This document shows, in pieces, positions 1-12,000 of a DNA stretch of 64,000 nucleotides. The stretch is taken from positions 1,488,082-1,552,081 of the forward strand of contig JAVTLE010000011.1 of NCBI GenBank assembly GCA_033439295.1, given 5' to 3'. The position numbers were made by a program, and so were the translations under genes. The notes beneath the pieces are model-generated. The model saw nothing but the letters and a program-made list of their open reading frames with translations. It made no database searches and was not told the origin of the DNA. This DNA comes from Deuterostichococcus epilithicus (taxonomy: Eukaryota; Chlorophyta; Trebouxiophyceae; Prasiolales; Stichococcaceae). How positions within the stretch are numbered: the stretch's first letter is position 1; each line of letters opens with the position of its first letter.

Positions 1-64
1 TGGAGTGCACAGCCATGCTGTGCATCTTCTCTGCCACTGAAAAGACCACTTGGTGGCACTGCAG

Positions 65-511
65 GTGACACAACAGTCCCGGGTGGCAGAGACCACGTCA
101 AAGCGGTCACAGCTCACGCTGCGGGAGCTGCAGAAGCTCGAAGAGTCAGTGAAGTGCTACGAGAGCGTCGGCAGAGCGTGAGCCGCCGCAAGAGGCTCCC
201 TTGTCGCAAGTGCTGTCAACGCACTTGCACCCTTGCTGGTGCATGAAGACGCGCCGCATGCGCCGACGGGTCAAAGATGTGCTGAAAGCACTGCGCTGAT
301 CACCGTCAGTGCCGCTTGCAGGTACTTCCTGAGGCCCAAGTCGGAGCTGTTAGAGGCGCTGCAGGAGACGGACACCGCCGCTGGTCGGCAGCAGGCAGAG
401 CTGGCGAAGAACAAACAGATGATCACGAAGGACGTGAAAGCCGTCGAGAATGAGATCCGGGAGCTCATACGAGCAGAGCCAACGCTTGCGGAACGGTTCC
501 TCGAGGGCTGA
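65..511 (+). CDS. PFDN1: Prefoldin subunit 1, C-terminal part
   Basis: This is the 3' end of a beta-type prefoldin subunit, part of the cytosolic hexamer that hands unfolded actin and tubulin to the TRiC/CCT chaperonin. Two exons are visible, 65-177 and 322-511, joined in phase across a 144-bp intron. The first reads as a helix starting VTQQSRVAETTS and ends in YESVGRA, which matches the family's YxxVGRMF turn. The second is a second coiled-coil helix (KSELLEALQETD onward) ending in AERFLEG. The 5' end lies outside the window. Family assignment rests on the short turn motif and the helix-turn-helix coiled-coil shape. Another beta-prefoldin is the main alternative. Confidence 0.75.
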
Positions 512-1024
512 CCAATATCCTAGGTGCTGCCTTGCATGTTTCCAGCTGTAGGAGGGTTAAAGGGCATCGGGCGAGGTGGGGGTTTGAGAAATCGCGTGCG
601 CATTGGCAGAGTGTGACGGACCAGGACAGTTTTGGTATAAAATATTCGGACGCAGTCATTACAGGAGGGGATGCAATGTGCACACACGAAGCAACCGCAC
701 GAAGCGCGCTACCTAGCATCGCAGTCCTGCTTCCGTCCAATGCATGACAGCGGTCGACAATCAAGAGGGTCCGAAGCTAGGGGGGTGCGCCCCAACGCCT
801 GGCAAGGCGTCCTCCCGGCACGAGCGCAGTGCGGGCGCCACCACATCCTAACGCTGCACATCGGGTGAACGCAGCGCTAAGGCACACCGTCCCAATCTTG
901 TCCCAAGAAAGGCTCTGTCTACGACCAGGCGCAGATGGCGACATCAACTGGCGCAAGGTGGCTGCAGCGGGCTTGGGGGCTCCCGAGCGCTACACCCCGC
1001 CCTTCACAGGATGGGGGCAGCCAC
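512..1024. other. Intergenic region between convergent genes
   Basis: This stretch lies between the stop of prefoldin 1 (+) and the stop of ribosomal protein SA (-). I see no gene in it. It should hold both 3' UTRs. Confidence 0.6.
659..663 (-). terminator. Candidate TGTAA poly(A) signal of RPSA
   Basis: The minus strand reads TGTAA about 360 nt downstream of the RPSA stop. TGTAA is the usual chlorophyte poly(A) signal. The distance is plausible, but a five-base match is weak by itself. Confidence 0.35.
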
Positions 1025-3548
1025 TCAGTAGCCAGCAGCGGGCGCGGGCGCAGTGTACTCGGCGGCCGGCGCCTGTCGCACAGGGACAAGATGATTGTTC
1101 AAGATCTCGCACAGTGTGGCAGGCCTGCTGGGCCACGAGATCATTGGGGCACACACCGTGCACTTTTGGGCAGGCATGCTGCCTTCAAGTGGTGCAACGG
1201 AGGATGCGGTGGCTTGTGCCAGCCGTGCTTTGCAAATGGAGCGCCTTCCAGCGGAATCCCGCTGGAGGATCGAGAAGTTTTGTCCACTCCTGTTCCAGGC
1301 AGAGCGCTGCGCCTGACCTGGTACTGCTGCTGGCCCTCGAAGCCGGCGGCGGGCGCCGGCGCGGCCTCGAAGCCAGCGGCGGCGGGCGCGCCCCACTCGG
1401 CGCCCTCGGCGGCCGGGGCCGGCGCGGCATCAAAGCCGGCGGGAGCCGGGGCACCGTCCCAGTTGCCGGCCGCGGCGTCTGCAAAAGCGTGAACACGTCA
1501 GAGGCTGGCAGCACAACGCCTAGATGTTCAGCCCAAAGGAAGGTCAGCTGCACACCGCTGACTTTGCACACCGGCCACTGTAGCTCGACCAGCGGTCCAT
1601 CAGGTTCAGGCACCTTCCACTTGGCCGAAGGGTACAGCCTGCTGCCTCGCGGCCTTCCACCAACACCCAGAGACCCACCAGCTGCCGCTCCCCGCCCCCC
1701 CTTCCTCCCCCCGCGCGGGGCTGCCGCTGTTCGCCACCTGCAGCTGGCTGTTCTGCACCTGCCGCCACCAGCCGATGCATCTGCTGCAGCTCTGACAGCA
1801 TAAAGTGCTGCATCTGGTGGGGCGGCGCAGCGGACGGCACGCTGGCGCGGGGCGCACCAGGAGCCGGCAGGGCGGCGGCGTTGTAGGCGCCGCTGTCGGT
1901 GGGGTAGGTCACCGCCTCGGGCTCCTCCTCCTCCTTGGCCTCCTCCGGCTCGCGGTAGAAGAACAGGTCCACCATCACGTCCCACGGGTTGGCCGGGCTG
2001 ATCGTGCCGCGCATCTGCGGGAATTGTGCACACAGCGGCTCGCATCAGCAGCGTCTCGGTGATACAGGATGGCTTCGTGGGCACAGCGGACGTCGACGTC
2101 GGAACCGCAGCCACTGACTTCTGAGTTAAGTCACCACATCTTGAACATGATATGAGCGTGTCCCTTCGTCCACTGCAGCAGGCCTGCGCCTGGGAACAAC
2201 CATCCATGAACGAGACAGCAGGGATGGGGAGAGGACTTGAGCGCTTTCAGCACTGAGACCCTGCTCACCTGGAGCACCATGCGCGCCAGCAGGTAGTACA
2301 GCACGCCGATGGAGTGCTTGCCCTTGTTGTTGGCGGGGATGGCGATGTCGACGTGGGGGAGCGGGGAGTCGGTGTCGCAGAAGGCGATGGTGGGGATGTT
2401 GACATAGGCCGACTCGCGGATGGGCTGGTGGTCGGTACGCGGGTCCGTCAGGATGAGCAGCCGCGGCTCCTCGAACGCCTTCTGGATCTGGTTGGTGAAG
2501 GTACCTGCACGAGGGTGTGTTTGTGATATGTGCGTCGGGTTTGGAGACCTTGACGATGGGCACAGCGTCAGAAACCCCAAGGGAGGCTGGGCAGGAAATT
2601 GATAAACGTGTGCACCTCGCAGGCTGCTGGCAACATGCCGCTGCTCAATTTGTGCAGCAGCAGCCGAACTTCAATGGTTTTACGTCGAAATATACCAGCT
2701 GCGGCCCGGCCGACAGGCCGAGAATGCGTCTGAGCTCGCGGGAGAAGGCCGCTGTCAGCCTTGCAGCCAGCACAAGCTTCTGCCTTGGCAGCTTGCATGA
2801 CATTGCCGTGCTGACCGGTGCAGCTGCAGCTGCACCTGCTGTGTGTGCTACATAACCAAACTTGCTGCCGCACTGCTGCCGCTCCTGCGGGCTGCTGCCT
2901 GCTGCCCTTTGCTCTGCCACTCCGCTGCCCCAGCTGAGCGCCAGACGCCGTAGGCTCCTGCATGCTGCTTGGCTGTTCCGCTAACGCAGCCGCAGCTCCG
3001 TCCAGCTGATTCTCTGCGACCCATCTGCTCTGCTGCTCCTTCCTGCTTCCATGCTTCAGCCGCAGCGCTGGTGCAGCAGCCTGCAGCCGACACACAGCAA
3101 GCACATGCAGGGCGCTCATGCTCACCGGGCGTGTGGCGGCCGGACAGGGCCTTGGCGCCGGTGTAGTGCGCGAACTTGAGGATGGCGCGCTGGCCGTAGG
3201 GGCGGGCAGACTGCACCACGATGTCGCCAGCGTTCTCGATGGCCACGATCACGCGGGCCGCGAGCTGCAGCTTCTCCCATGTCTTGCCCAGGTTGATAAT
3301 GTAGATGCCGTCGTTGCGACGCTTGTAGACGTAGCGCTCCATCTGGAAATCGCAGTTCTTGGTGCCGAGGTGGCACTGCGCCGCCAGCAGCAGCTGGATG
3401 TCCTGCACGGGCAAAGGATAACGGTATTGCTGATCTGCAGAGCTTCCGGTCATTTGCCGCGCCGTGTCGGCCAGCGGGGAGCACAGAAGCTCTGGGTGCA
3501 CATCTTCGAGCGAGGAGCCCTCACCGCCTCGCGCTGTGTGAGCGCCAT
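1025..3548 (-). CDS. RPSA: 40S ribosomal protein SA
   Basis: This is the eukaryotic homologue of bacterial uS2, a protein of the small ribosomal subunit. Six exons join in phase: 3525-3548, 3126-3402, 2269-2504, 1858-2014, 1318-1478, 1025-1072. The N-terminus MALTQREA is the family start. It is followed by [19 protein letters not shown], then [20 protein letters not shown], then [20 protein letters not shown]. These are near-universal in the family. The C-terminal tail is rich in Ala, Pro and Glu ([17 protein letters not shown]), as in other eukaryotes, and ends [13 protein letters not shown]. Intron 2 (2505-3125) is the longest. The first exon has only eight codons, and the ATG at 3548 gives the expected N-terminus. 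The identification is secure. Confidence 0.95.
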
Positions 3549-3948
3549 GGTGATCCGCTTGTGCTGCGCCTCCCCACAAACAAAAATAGAACGGCGCTGC
3601 AAGGAGCGGCCCGGAAAGAGGACGAGCCCCAGCGGGCGATCAGCACCTTGGTCTGGCGGCTCCCGAAGCTCTGCGACTGTGCCTAGAGTCTCACTCGGCC
3701 AGAAAGGGCTTTGCCCTTCGACTTTAGCACTTTACCCTTCGAACTTGGTGCTCACAGCACGAGAACATGTGGTGGCAGAGCAGCAGCTGACCGGATTTCA
3801 GTTTGGGTACCAACAGCAGCTCATTTTTTTGCACTGTTGTTGGAAAGGATCGGGGGACATGCGGCATACTCGTAGGTATCGGCCTTACCGCACAGAAAGG
3901 TACATCAAGATACAAAGATACTGCACAGTTGGATTCAATGGCAGTCAC
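3549..3948. other. Intergenic region
   Basis: This lies upstream of RPSA and downstream of the elongin A-like gene, both on the minus strand. It should hold the RPSA promoter. No other feature was seen. Confidence 0.55.
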
Positions 3949-5150
3949 TCAGCGTCGCCGCACAGCGATGCCGGTGTCTCTCCTGTCCGAGTACATGCCA
4001 CCGGGCGTCTTTGAGCCCGGTGCGTGGCTGGCAGCCGGCGCCGGGCGCCTCTGCACTGGCTGCGGTTTGGCAGAGCTGGGCGCCAGGGCAGCAAAGCCGA
4101 GCTTCTTCAATATGGAACGCCTGATTGAAGGCGGCCCGGCGGGCTGGCCTGGTCGTCGGGCGCCTTTGTGCTGCGATGACCTGCAAGCCATTCCGTTGTG
4201 CCTGCCCGCCTGGATGGCGACCTCGATGACCTGCAGCCAGTTGGGGCACATCCAGTTTATAGCAGGTTGGGTAAAACACAGCAGTGCATTTATAAGAAAC
4301 CGCCTGAAGGGCGTACCCGGCTGTTGTACTGATGCATTTGTCACACATGAGCATGCCTCACCTGGGTGCATCGCTGCTGTTTGGCGGCCCGCTCCTCATG
4401 AAACATGCGCTGGCACTTGGCCCGGATGCGCTGCTCCTTCTCAGACCGCTCCTGCACTTTGGCGTCATATGCCGCACGCCATAAGCCGCTGCCGCCGCCG
4501 CCGCTGCCGCTGCTGCCGTCGTGGCTGGCTCTTGCACAGCTTGCTGGCCCAAAGTGCTTCACCAGCAGGCGCCGCCAGTGCAGCTGCAGATCTCCGCTGA
4601 TGTCGCGGCCTCCTTCCCTGTGGTAGCAAGGGTGTTTCACCCAGTAACCACGTCGTCGTGCGCGACATGTGGGTGCTGATGTCCCGGCCTCCTGCTCTTG
4701 GCGTCCATTGGGCAACGGGTGTGGCGCTTTGCATAGGCTGAAGGATTGGTGACTGTTCGAGTTGGAAGGGCAGGTCCCCAACCTGGTTTCATCCTCAATA
4801 CACGCCAGCTGCTGCGCAGTGCACTGGCTAAGCACCGGCTCAAGCAGGTCTGGTGGCACGTCTCCTATGTCACCTGCATGTGGGGCGCACACGATAGTAA
4901 GCCCTGTAACCCCGGTGCTCGACGTCTGCAACTCGTTCGAACGATCGGCGTGTTCGATTTTGTGAACTTGCTTGCATTCCGTGCCATGCCGATGCATCTG
5001 CGACCAACGCCAGGCATGCCCAAGTTGCAGTCACCGACAGACCACACCAGAAAGAGCCTTACCAAGCAAGCTTCTGGCTGTCACCAGCTGACTCAGGCAC
5101 AAGCCCCTCAGTGAGACAACGCCGAGGCGGCATGGCGCAGCATGCGCCAT
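3949..5150 (-). CDS. ELOA: Elongin A-like protein
   Basis: This resembles the conserved core of elongin A, the elongation factor subunit that carries an elongin-BC and F-box-like region. Exons 5063-5150, 4783-4873, 4362-4617 and 3949-4230 join in phase to give about 238 residues. The N-terminus has SLRGLCLSQLVTARSLLGDI, then VPPDLLEPVLSQCT and QQLACIEDE, matching the family pattern SLxxLCL...LGDVGxxPxxLLxPVLxxCTxxQLxxIE. After it comes LHWRRLLVKHFGPA, a charged helix with AAYDAKVQERSEKEQRI, and a basic tail. The long N-terminal TFIIS-like domain of animal elongin A is absent, as in plants. The start at 5150 is the only ATG upstream in frame before the conserved motif. The last 90 residues are low complexity and family-unspecific. 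Confidence 0.75.
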
Positions 5151-6277
5151 CGCCCGTTGCGATGTGTACTGATGTGCCCTGCGGCGTCACAACAAATAGC
5201 CACAATTCAAAGAGATGCAGGGCAGATGAAACTTGCGACAAAGGGTGCAGCTGCTGCAGGGCGCACAATCCTCACCAAGGTCAGCTGTGGCGCATGGTTG
5301 CACAGTTTGAACCAGTACCCTGCCAGAGGGCTTCTGAACACCAACAAGGATAAGGCTGCCTTTCTAAACACCAGGACTCCCGCGAAACCAGATGCGGGCA
5401 CGCTGCCGGAGCAGTTCGCCTAGAAGCAATTCGACTAGATGTAGCCGAAATTCGAGCGTTGTCATGCAATTATCATAGAGACACTACTGGCATGTTGCTA
5501 GGCATGTGATGTGGTAAGTAGTCAGCGCATCATTTTTCGGGCGAAAAGGAGTGTGTGCCCCTGTTTGCCTCGCATCCATGTACGACACAGTGACGCCCTT
5601 CCGGTCAGTTGGCCCCTCAGATCAGGTGCCTTTGCCGTGTGCATGCCTGGCCGACCCCGCTTGAGTACATTCCACTCGCCCCCGCTTTGTTGCTGCCCAG
5701 CGTTGCGGGGACAGATACAACACAGCGGAACTGTGGCGGCAGCGCCTCTGGAAATGCAGACCCCCCTGACTTCTTCGCGCAGTCTTGACAAAAGTGGCAG
5801 CTCACACTAAGTTAACATAAGCCGAGGTCGCATGACAAGCCGTTGGCTGAGATTCAATGGGTGTGGCACCGCTTGCAAATTCCGCCGTGCAGGCTGTGCA
5901 TGCACAGCCTGCGCAATACACAGACTGATGCCAGTCCATCGACACGCATGATAAAATGAACAATAGGTGTTGCGATCAGCATCCCAACGCGGGTCTCGCA
6001 AGATCGCTTCCATTGGCGCGGCAATCCGCATGTCAGTGACAAGCAATGGCGTTTGTGTTGGCGCTCCGTCACCGGCGGCGACGCCTTCTCGGTGCGAGCT
6101 CCTTCAGGGTGCAGACTAGGGTACAGCAGTCCTGGCAGTAGCTATACAGTCAACCTCGTCTCGAACCCAGCATGCTCTCTCACAGATACCTGCAGCAGGA
6201 GGCAGCGGTGCTCAATGACGTCCACATGACCACAGCGCACCGGCATGCCAGCACGAATGCTCGACAGGCGGACAATG
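5151..6277. other. Long intergenic region, nothing recognised
   Basis: About 1.1 kb lies between the start of the elongin A-like gene and the stop of the DUF493 gene, both on the minus strand. Open frames here are short and show no splice-compatible family motif. Confidence 0.45.
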
Positions 6278-7351
6278 TCACCACTTCAGCCGCCGGTCCT
6301 CTCGCATTTCAGAGTAGACCTTGATGACCTGAATCATAACAGCGAAAACAGGTTCCATCAAGGAGTCAAGAAGCTAGTCATTCAGGCGCATGCACGACTT
6401 GGTGGCACATGCAAGCGGCCATGCTTCAGCTCACCTGGTCGCTGTTTTGCATCATGACCGGGCCGATGGTCACACTGATGTACTTCCCTGCGGTCGGATG
6501 GACCAGGAGTGATGCACAGGGCACACATGCTGCATTTGCCGGGCACACGCATGACACTACAACAGGTGTATGCAGCAAGTGACAATGTCTTGCAGGGTCT
6601 ACATGCCTTTGGCAGAGGGTCGCTGCTGCACCCTGCTCGGCTGCACTGTGCTGCCCACAGCGCTCTCCACTGCACCGACCATGCTCTGGACAAAGTCCTC
6701 TCCGCCCATGCCAATCGCCTTGAAGCTGCGCTCCGTTGGATACTGATTGACCTGGTGAAGAAATGCAAGAGTCTGCAAGCTCAAGTACTTTTTCAGAGGC
6801 ACCCTGGCACTGCATGACCTCGGCTGTGAGGCAACCCAAAGATATTGCATAACGTCTGTCAATGATGTAGCAGCCATGCGGCATCGCAGGCGTTCCCACC
6901 TTCTCATCGAGCTCTCGCCATCCCTCCAGAGAATTGTCACCACCCAGCACCATATTTGTGGACTTTGCCACCCGGCCCTCGAGGCTGCTGATGCCTGCGG
7001 CGCAAGCGGGCACCCGAATGAAGGCTCATATCATGCCTGCGACAAATGAGAATGCATGCATGTGCGCACACTACATTAGTCGAAAGATTGGTGGGGCAGT
7101 GCACGTATGATACGCGCAGCAACATTGGCTGCACCTGACAGCGTCTCCGTCAGCGCGTCGGCTGCGTCGTCTGCATTCGAGTGTGCCACATGGCGGCTGC
7201 CTGTCTGAGCATGCAACCTTCCAAACGCAGGCTGTCGAGCTCTGCGTGCAAGTCCAGGTGCACACGCGGAGACAACCCGGTTTGCCAGAACCTTCGGGGT
7301 GCATGTGCCAAATTGCATATGCTGAGCAAACGAGACTGCTGCACTCCGCAT
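6278..7351 (-). CDS. DUF493 (YbeD-like) protein, probably chloroplast
   Basis: This is a small ferredoxin-fold DUF493 protein of unknown biochemical role; plant members are plastid-targeted. Exons are 7114-7351, 6900-6994, 6607-6751, 6435-6487 and 6278-6328, giving about 193 residues. Diagnostic segments are YPTERSFKAIGMGGEDFVQS, then KGKYISVTIGPV, and the end VIKVYSEMREDRRLKW, matching plant members almost position for position. The first exon, ATG at 7351, is Ala/Arg/Ser-rich and looks like a transit peptide; it is the least certain part. Intron 3 (6488-6606) appears to start with GC (AAAG|GCATGT), because the nearest GT breaks the frame of the conserved GKYISV. It is divergent from NDUFB2, with 420 bp between the two starts. 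Confidence 0.85.
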
Positions 7352-7771
7352 CTCCTAAATTTGACGCAAGAGACTCTGCGCGCACGACAGGAGATGCAGC
7401 AAGCTAACTTGAGCGCCACAGAGCACTGCGCGGTACCGCAGATTAAGACTGGTGCAGATCACAATATACGCCACAAAGATGGCAGAGCGTTGGCCGGAAG
7501 CAACGGCAAGGGTGCTAGAGCGATCTGCAAGAGTTCATGCGCCTCAAACTGCAATCTATGTCAAGCGAAACAGCGCACGTGAGGCTCGGGCAAGGGCAAT
7601 GATTTACATTTTGTTGCAGATGAGTCGAATTGTAACTTGCACAGACACACAGTGCGTCTCGCGACCTGCAAGTCGACCGTGCCAACAAACAAAGGATCGG
7701 CTAGTGTCCGTCGCTCCAGCCTGTTCTTTGAACACCCTTGCGTCTCGCGGTTGTGCCTCGTACTCAGGGCC
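7352..7771. promoter_or_regulatory. Divergent intergenic region DUF493 / NDUFB2
   Basis: These 420 bp separate two divergent start codons and should hold both promoters. I could not pick out a core promoter motif. Confidence 0.4.
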
Positions 7772-8480
7772 ATGTCCGGCCTAACTCGGCTGCTGGGTGC
7801 CGGCAGAAGTGGGTGCAGCCGGCTGATTCAGTCACAGCTGTCCGCACAGGCCGTGGCAGAGGCTAGCGCCGGCTCCTCACGCCCGGCACAGCAGCTGCAG
7901 CACCTCAGGGGGTTTGCGTCAGTGGGTGCGCATTAGCCATCCGTTGCATTTGGTCCGTGCATCGATCGACCGCCCCATTCAGCCCCTAGTCCATCAGCTC
8001 GAGGCATGTGCAAGCCCTGTCTTGCCAGTGGCGCAGGTCACCATGGGGATGAGGTGGCGTTTAAGGGTCTGACGCTGCACAAGCCGGCGCGGTGGCACGT
8101 CATGTGGGGCACCGGCATGTGCTCGCTGATGTGGTGAGTTTTGGCGACGAGCTTGTCGCGGCGTCACTGCTCGACGTCATGCTTGGCTCTGCCTCTGGCA
8201 ATGTGTCGACATATAGGAAATGCGTGACAAAACCCCTCATGTGATCGGTGGTGCAGGTTCTGGATCATGTACCGAGCATACTACGACGGCGAGGCGTTCC
8301 TGGTGAGCTCTACAAACTGCTTGTTGCGCACTGCCTAGCGCACCTGCTGGATATGTCTGTGTCTGTGTCCGTGTCTGTCACAAGCGCTTTTTGCTGAGCC
8401 TTCACTGCTTGCCGACGCAGTATGGCCATGGCGTGCACTTCGAGCACGACGAGCACGACCACGAAGAGGGCCACCACTGA
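7772..8480 (+). CDS. NDUFB2: Complex I subunit B2 (NDUFB2-like)
   Basis: This is an accessory membrane subunit of mitochondrial NADH dehydrogenase (complex I). Exons 7772-7925, 8037-8133, 8257-8302 and 8421-8480 join in phase to give about 118 residues. The first exon encodes a presequence-like N-terminus (MSGLTRLLGAGRSGCSRLIQ, later LRGFASVG). The mature part reads GLTLHKPARWHVMWGTGMCS followed by LMWFWIMYRAYYDG. That is the plant subunit pattern of a KGxTxHxPxxWH motif before a single membrane segment ending in FWIxYRA. The tail HFEHDEHDHEEGHH is His- and acid-rich, as in plant homologues. Confidence 0.9.
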
Positions 8481-9071
8481 GACCTTTGCCGAGAACGGCG
8501 AATCAGAGACACCCGTCACAGCATTGCCCGTTTGACGACAGAGGGTAACAGAGCAAGGCTGTGCCTGCCGCTAGAGCCGTCTTGATTGAGCAACATGCTG
8601 CAGCCAAAAGCCGTTGAGCATCAAAGCAGTGATTATGTACTTGACCGGCGAGGGAACTCGTCAACATCCCCCTGTATGGAGCTTTACTGTTCTGAGCCAA
8701 CATAGCGAGGAGGACACGTGCACGGCATTGCATGGTCTGCAGTACCTGGGCACTGCCATGGAGGTGCCTTGCAGTTTGATCAAGTGGTGCGCAGCCAGGC
8801 AGTCGTGAATTGTTACAGGTGCTGTACAGCACGACCGAGCGACAAAATGCGAGGAATGAAACTCTCTTACCCCACGAGCGGCACAGCAAACAGATTCGTA
8901 GATTCAATAATTCGTGGCATGCGGCCGGATGGCCAAAATGCGGGGTGCCATCAGGCTACCAAGCGACACCGATATGCCCGCACAAGCCTGGGCTGCTGAC
9001 GGAGGTGAATCAGCTGGAGCCGGAGGGTGCAAGCGGCTGCCGGTGGGGCACGTCCAACCACGGCCGCGTCT
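8481..9071. other. Intergenic region between convergent genes
   Basis: This stretch lies between the stops of NDUFB2 (+) and the sigma factor (-). No gene is seen. It should contain two 3' UTRs. Confidence 0.5.
8813..8817 (-). terminator. Candidate TGTAA poly(A) signal of sigma factor
   Basis: The minus strand reads TGTAA about 255 nt downstream of the sigma factor stop codon. This is the chlorophyte-type signal. Confidence 0.4.
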
Positions 9072-12000
9072 TCAGCCGCGGGGGCCCATGCCCTTGCGGC
9101 CGGTCAGCGGGATGTCCGCATCGCCACCCTGATAGTCGTGCAGCACACCCTGCCGTGACGGCTGCCGCATCTTCCGCAGCGCCTTCGACTCGATCTGCCG
9201 GATGCGCTCACGCGTGACCTGCATACAATTGGGAATGGATCAGGATGGCGCACGACGTTTGCCCATGAGTCAGCACAAAGGCACAGACAGGAGGCGAGTC
9301 AACAGGTTGTCGAGCAAGGGACACAGCCAGGCCATCGTACATGTTCGAGCCATGGAATGCGGTGTGCGGCGCCACCAGGCCTCAGAAGCACGCTGCCGAC
9401 GGCAACCACTGCGGCATGATCACAGGTCCCATACCTTGTAGCGCAGGCCGATCTCCTCGAGCGTCTTCTCCTCGCCGTCGTCGAGACCGTAGCGCATGCG
9501 CAGCACGCCGCACTCGCGCGGCGACAGCGTGTGCAGCACGTTGTCGATGTCCGCCTGCAGCAGCCGCTTGACCGCCAGGTCGTCCACTGTCTCCGCCATT
9601 TCGTCCTGCAGCAGGGGTGCAATAAGGTTTGACAGGCCAGAGAGAGTGTGTTAGACCCGCCAGCCTCACTCAGGCTGATTCGGCACCACATCACGAATAA
9701 ACTGTCAAATGCCATGCTCGAGCGTGCGGCACGACCAGTCGTGCTGCGCGGCGGATGTGTCACGCCCTGATGCGTTGTATGCGGATGCGCCAGGGTTGTA
9801 GTACACCGCGACGTCAGCGCACCGGCTTCCGGCGTGGCAGCAGCCGTCTTGGCGCGCACTGCTTGCGAGTGTCACACAGCTGCTCAGAGACTGCCCAGCA
9901 CACAAGACCATGTACATACCTCGATGGTGTCCTCCAGGGTGTCCGCCTGGGTGTCGCCGGCCTTGCCCATGGGCGTGCTCATGCTGGTCGGCAGTCGTGC
10001 TGCCTTGTTCAGCAGCACCAGCCGCGCTGGCGTGATGCCCACCACCTGCCACGCGGACGAGAAGGTTCAGACGCTGAGGATTGGTCGAAGCCGAGGTCCA
10101 TGGTGACCCAAGCTTGCCTGACGCTACGTGGGAAGCATGCTGGCGTCACAATTCAAGGCTGGCGCATTGCGGGGGCCTCACAGGTATCCTGGTGCCTTGG
10201 CGCGGTGATGCAAATGCCTTGATGCAGTGTGCTGTTGCCCTACACGCATGGTGATGCGATGTGCCGCCGCCCTTACCTCTGCCACCTCTTCCGGCGTCGG
10301 CCGCCGCTTCAGCTCGTTCAGCAGCTCCATCTCAGTCTTGCGGATGCGTGAGATGACGTCGTGCAGGTGCACCGGCAGCCTGATGCGCAGGGAGGCGGCA
10401 TGGTGAGCACAACTGCGCCGGGTGTCCTGACATGCTGCGCAATGACGCGAGGTGCAATTCGCTGCCTCCAAAGACAACAACGACAGCATGAAGGTTACGA
10501 CCGCCACAGACACACACCGACGTCTATGGGCCGGGCATGCAGTGGCAGGGCCTACTGGCATGCAATCGTCCACAGGGAACCTACATGCACCACATGCGCC
10601 ATGCAGGCCACAGCCCACCGCCGCCTGATGGTGCAGCTCACAGCTGGCCACATGCAGGGAAGCGGGCGCGACGGCGCAAGCGGGTGCAGCGAGCGGGTCA
10701 CGGCCGCACCTGATGACGCGGGCCTGGTCCTGGATGGAGCGCGATACCGCCTGCCGGATCCACCAGTGCGCGTAGGTGGAAAATTTGAAGCCGCGCCCCG
10801 GGTCGAAGCGCTCGGCGCCCTTGGCCAGCCCGGTGACGCCCTCGGCTATGAGGTCCTCCAGCGGCAGGCCCCGGTGCATGTACTTCTTGGCGATGGAGAC
10901 CACCAGCCGCAGGTTGGAGTTGATCATGTGCTGCTTTGACTCCTCGCCGGCGGCGTAGCGCGCCTGGGGAGGGCACACGGGAGGCGACGGGTCGGCAGTC
11001 GCCGGAAGGTGAGGACAGCAGGTGCAAACACACACGGCAGCAATGCACCACGACGGCTCATTGCCCTGCACGTGCGATGGGCACAGACACTGCATCCCAC
11101 TTGGAAACGCTGGCACGGTCCCGCATAGTGGCTGGTTGCTGATCGAACAGCGTTCAGAAGCAGATGCTTGCGGCGAGTGCAGAGTCGCAGACAATATGCA
11201 CCTGGTACTCTGACGGCGAGATGCCGGCCTTGGCGGCCACCTCCAGCGGCGTCGCCTCGGCGCCGCTCGCCTCCTCCAGCTCGACGGCGATGCGCTGCAG
11301 GTCCGCCAGGTGCTGGATCTTAACCGCCAGCTCCTTCTCCTCATCCGCAGTCAGCAGCTTGTACTGCCCCGCACGCTGCGTTGAGGAGACGGTTGAAGGA
11401 TCACTGTCAAGGTCGCTGTGATTGGAGGTACTGCGTGAAAGGGGTTGACCACCAGCGCCTCCTTTCCTTCGCAGTCGGCCGCTCGTACTGCCCCGCGCGC
11501 TGCACTGGAAGAGTTGGAATAAGGGGTGCATGCTCTTAACCATGCAGGCTGGACAGGAAGCAGCAGTACATCCCTTGTTGTTGAGAACTTCCTGCAGGCA
11601 CTGATGTTGCAAGACCGTCGGTTTGAGGGGAGTTGGGTGCATCAGAGGGGTGCGGAAGCACAGAAAAACCCCGTGTCACAACTGCGCCTGGAAAGTCGGC
11701 GCCACACCTTCATGAACATGCGCATGACGTCGTTCGCGCTAGTGATGGACTGCGCGCCGGACGTGCGCACGGCGCTGGCAGCCATGCGGGTCTTGTCCAC
11801 GTGCTGCTTCCCCCACCGCGAGGCCTGCTGCCGCCGCGCGCCGGCGCGGCCACTGCCGGAGGTGCGGGTGCGCGCCGAACCCGCATCCGACCGCGCCGCC
11901 ACTTTGGAGCTGCCCACGGCTGCCTCCGCGACGCCGGGCAGCGACGGTGCCTGCGGCAGGCTGCTAAATGAGGCCTTTGCCGCTGTCGGCGACGCCGCAG

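Noticed and set aside
1185-2207. 340-residue minus-strand frame over RPSA
   Set aside because: It is a shadow frame running through RPSA exons and introns in GC-rich DNA; the spliced RPSA model explains the conserved parts.
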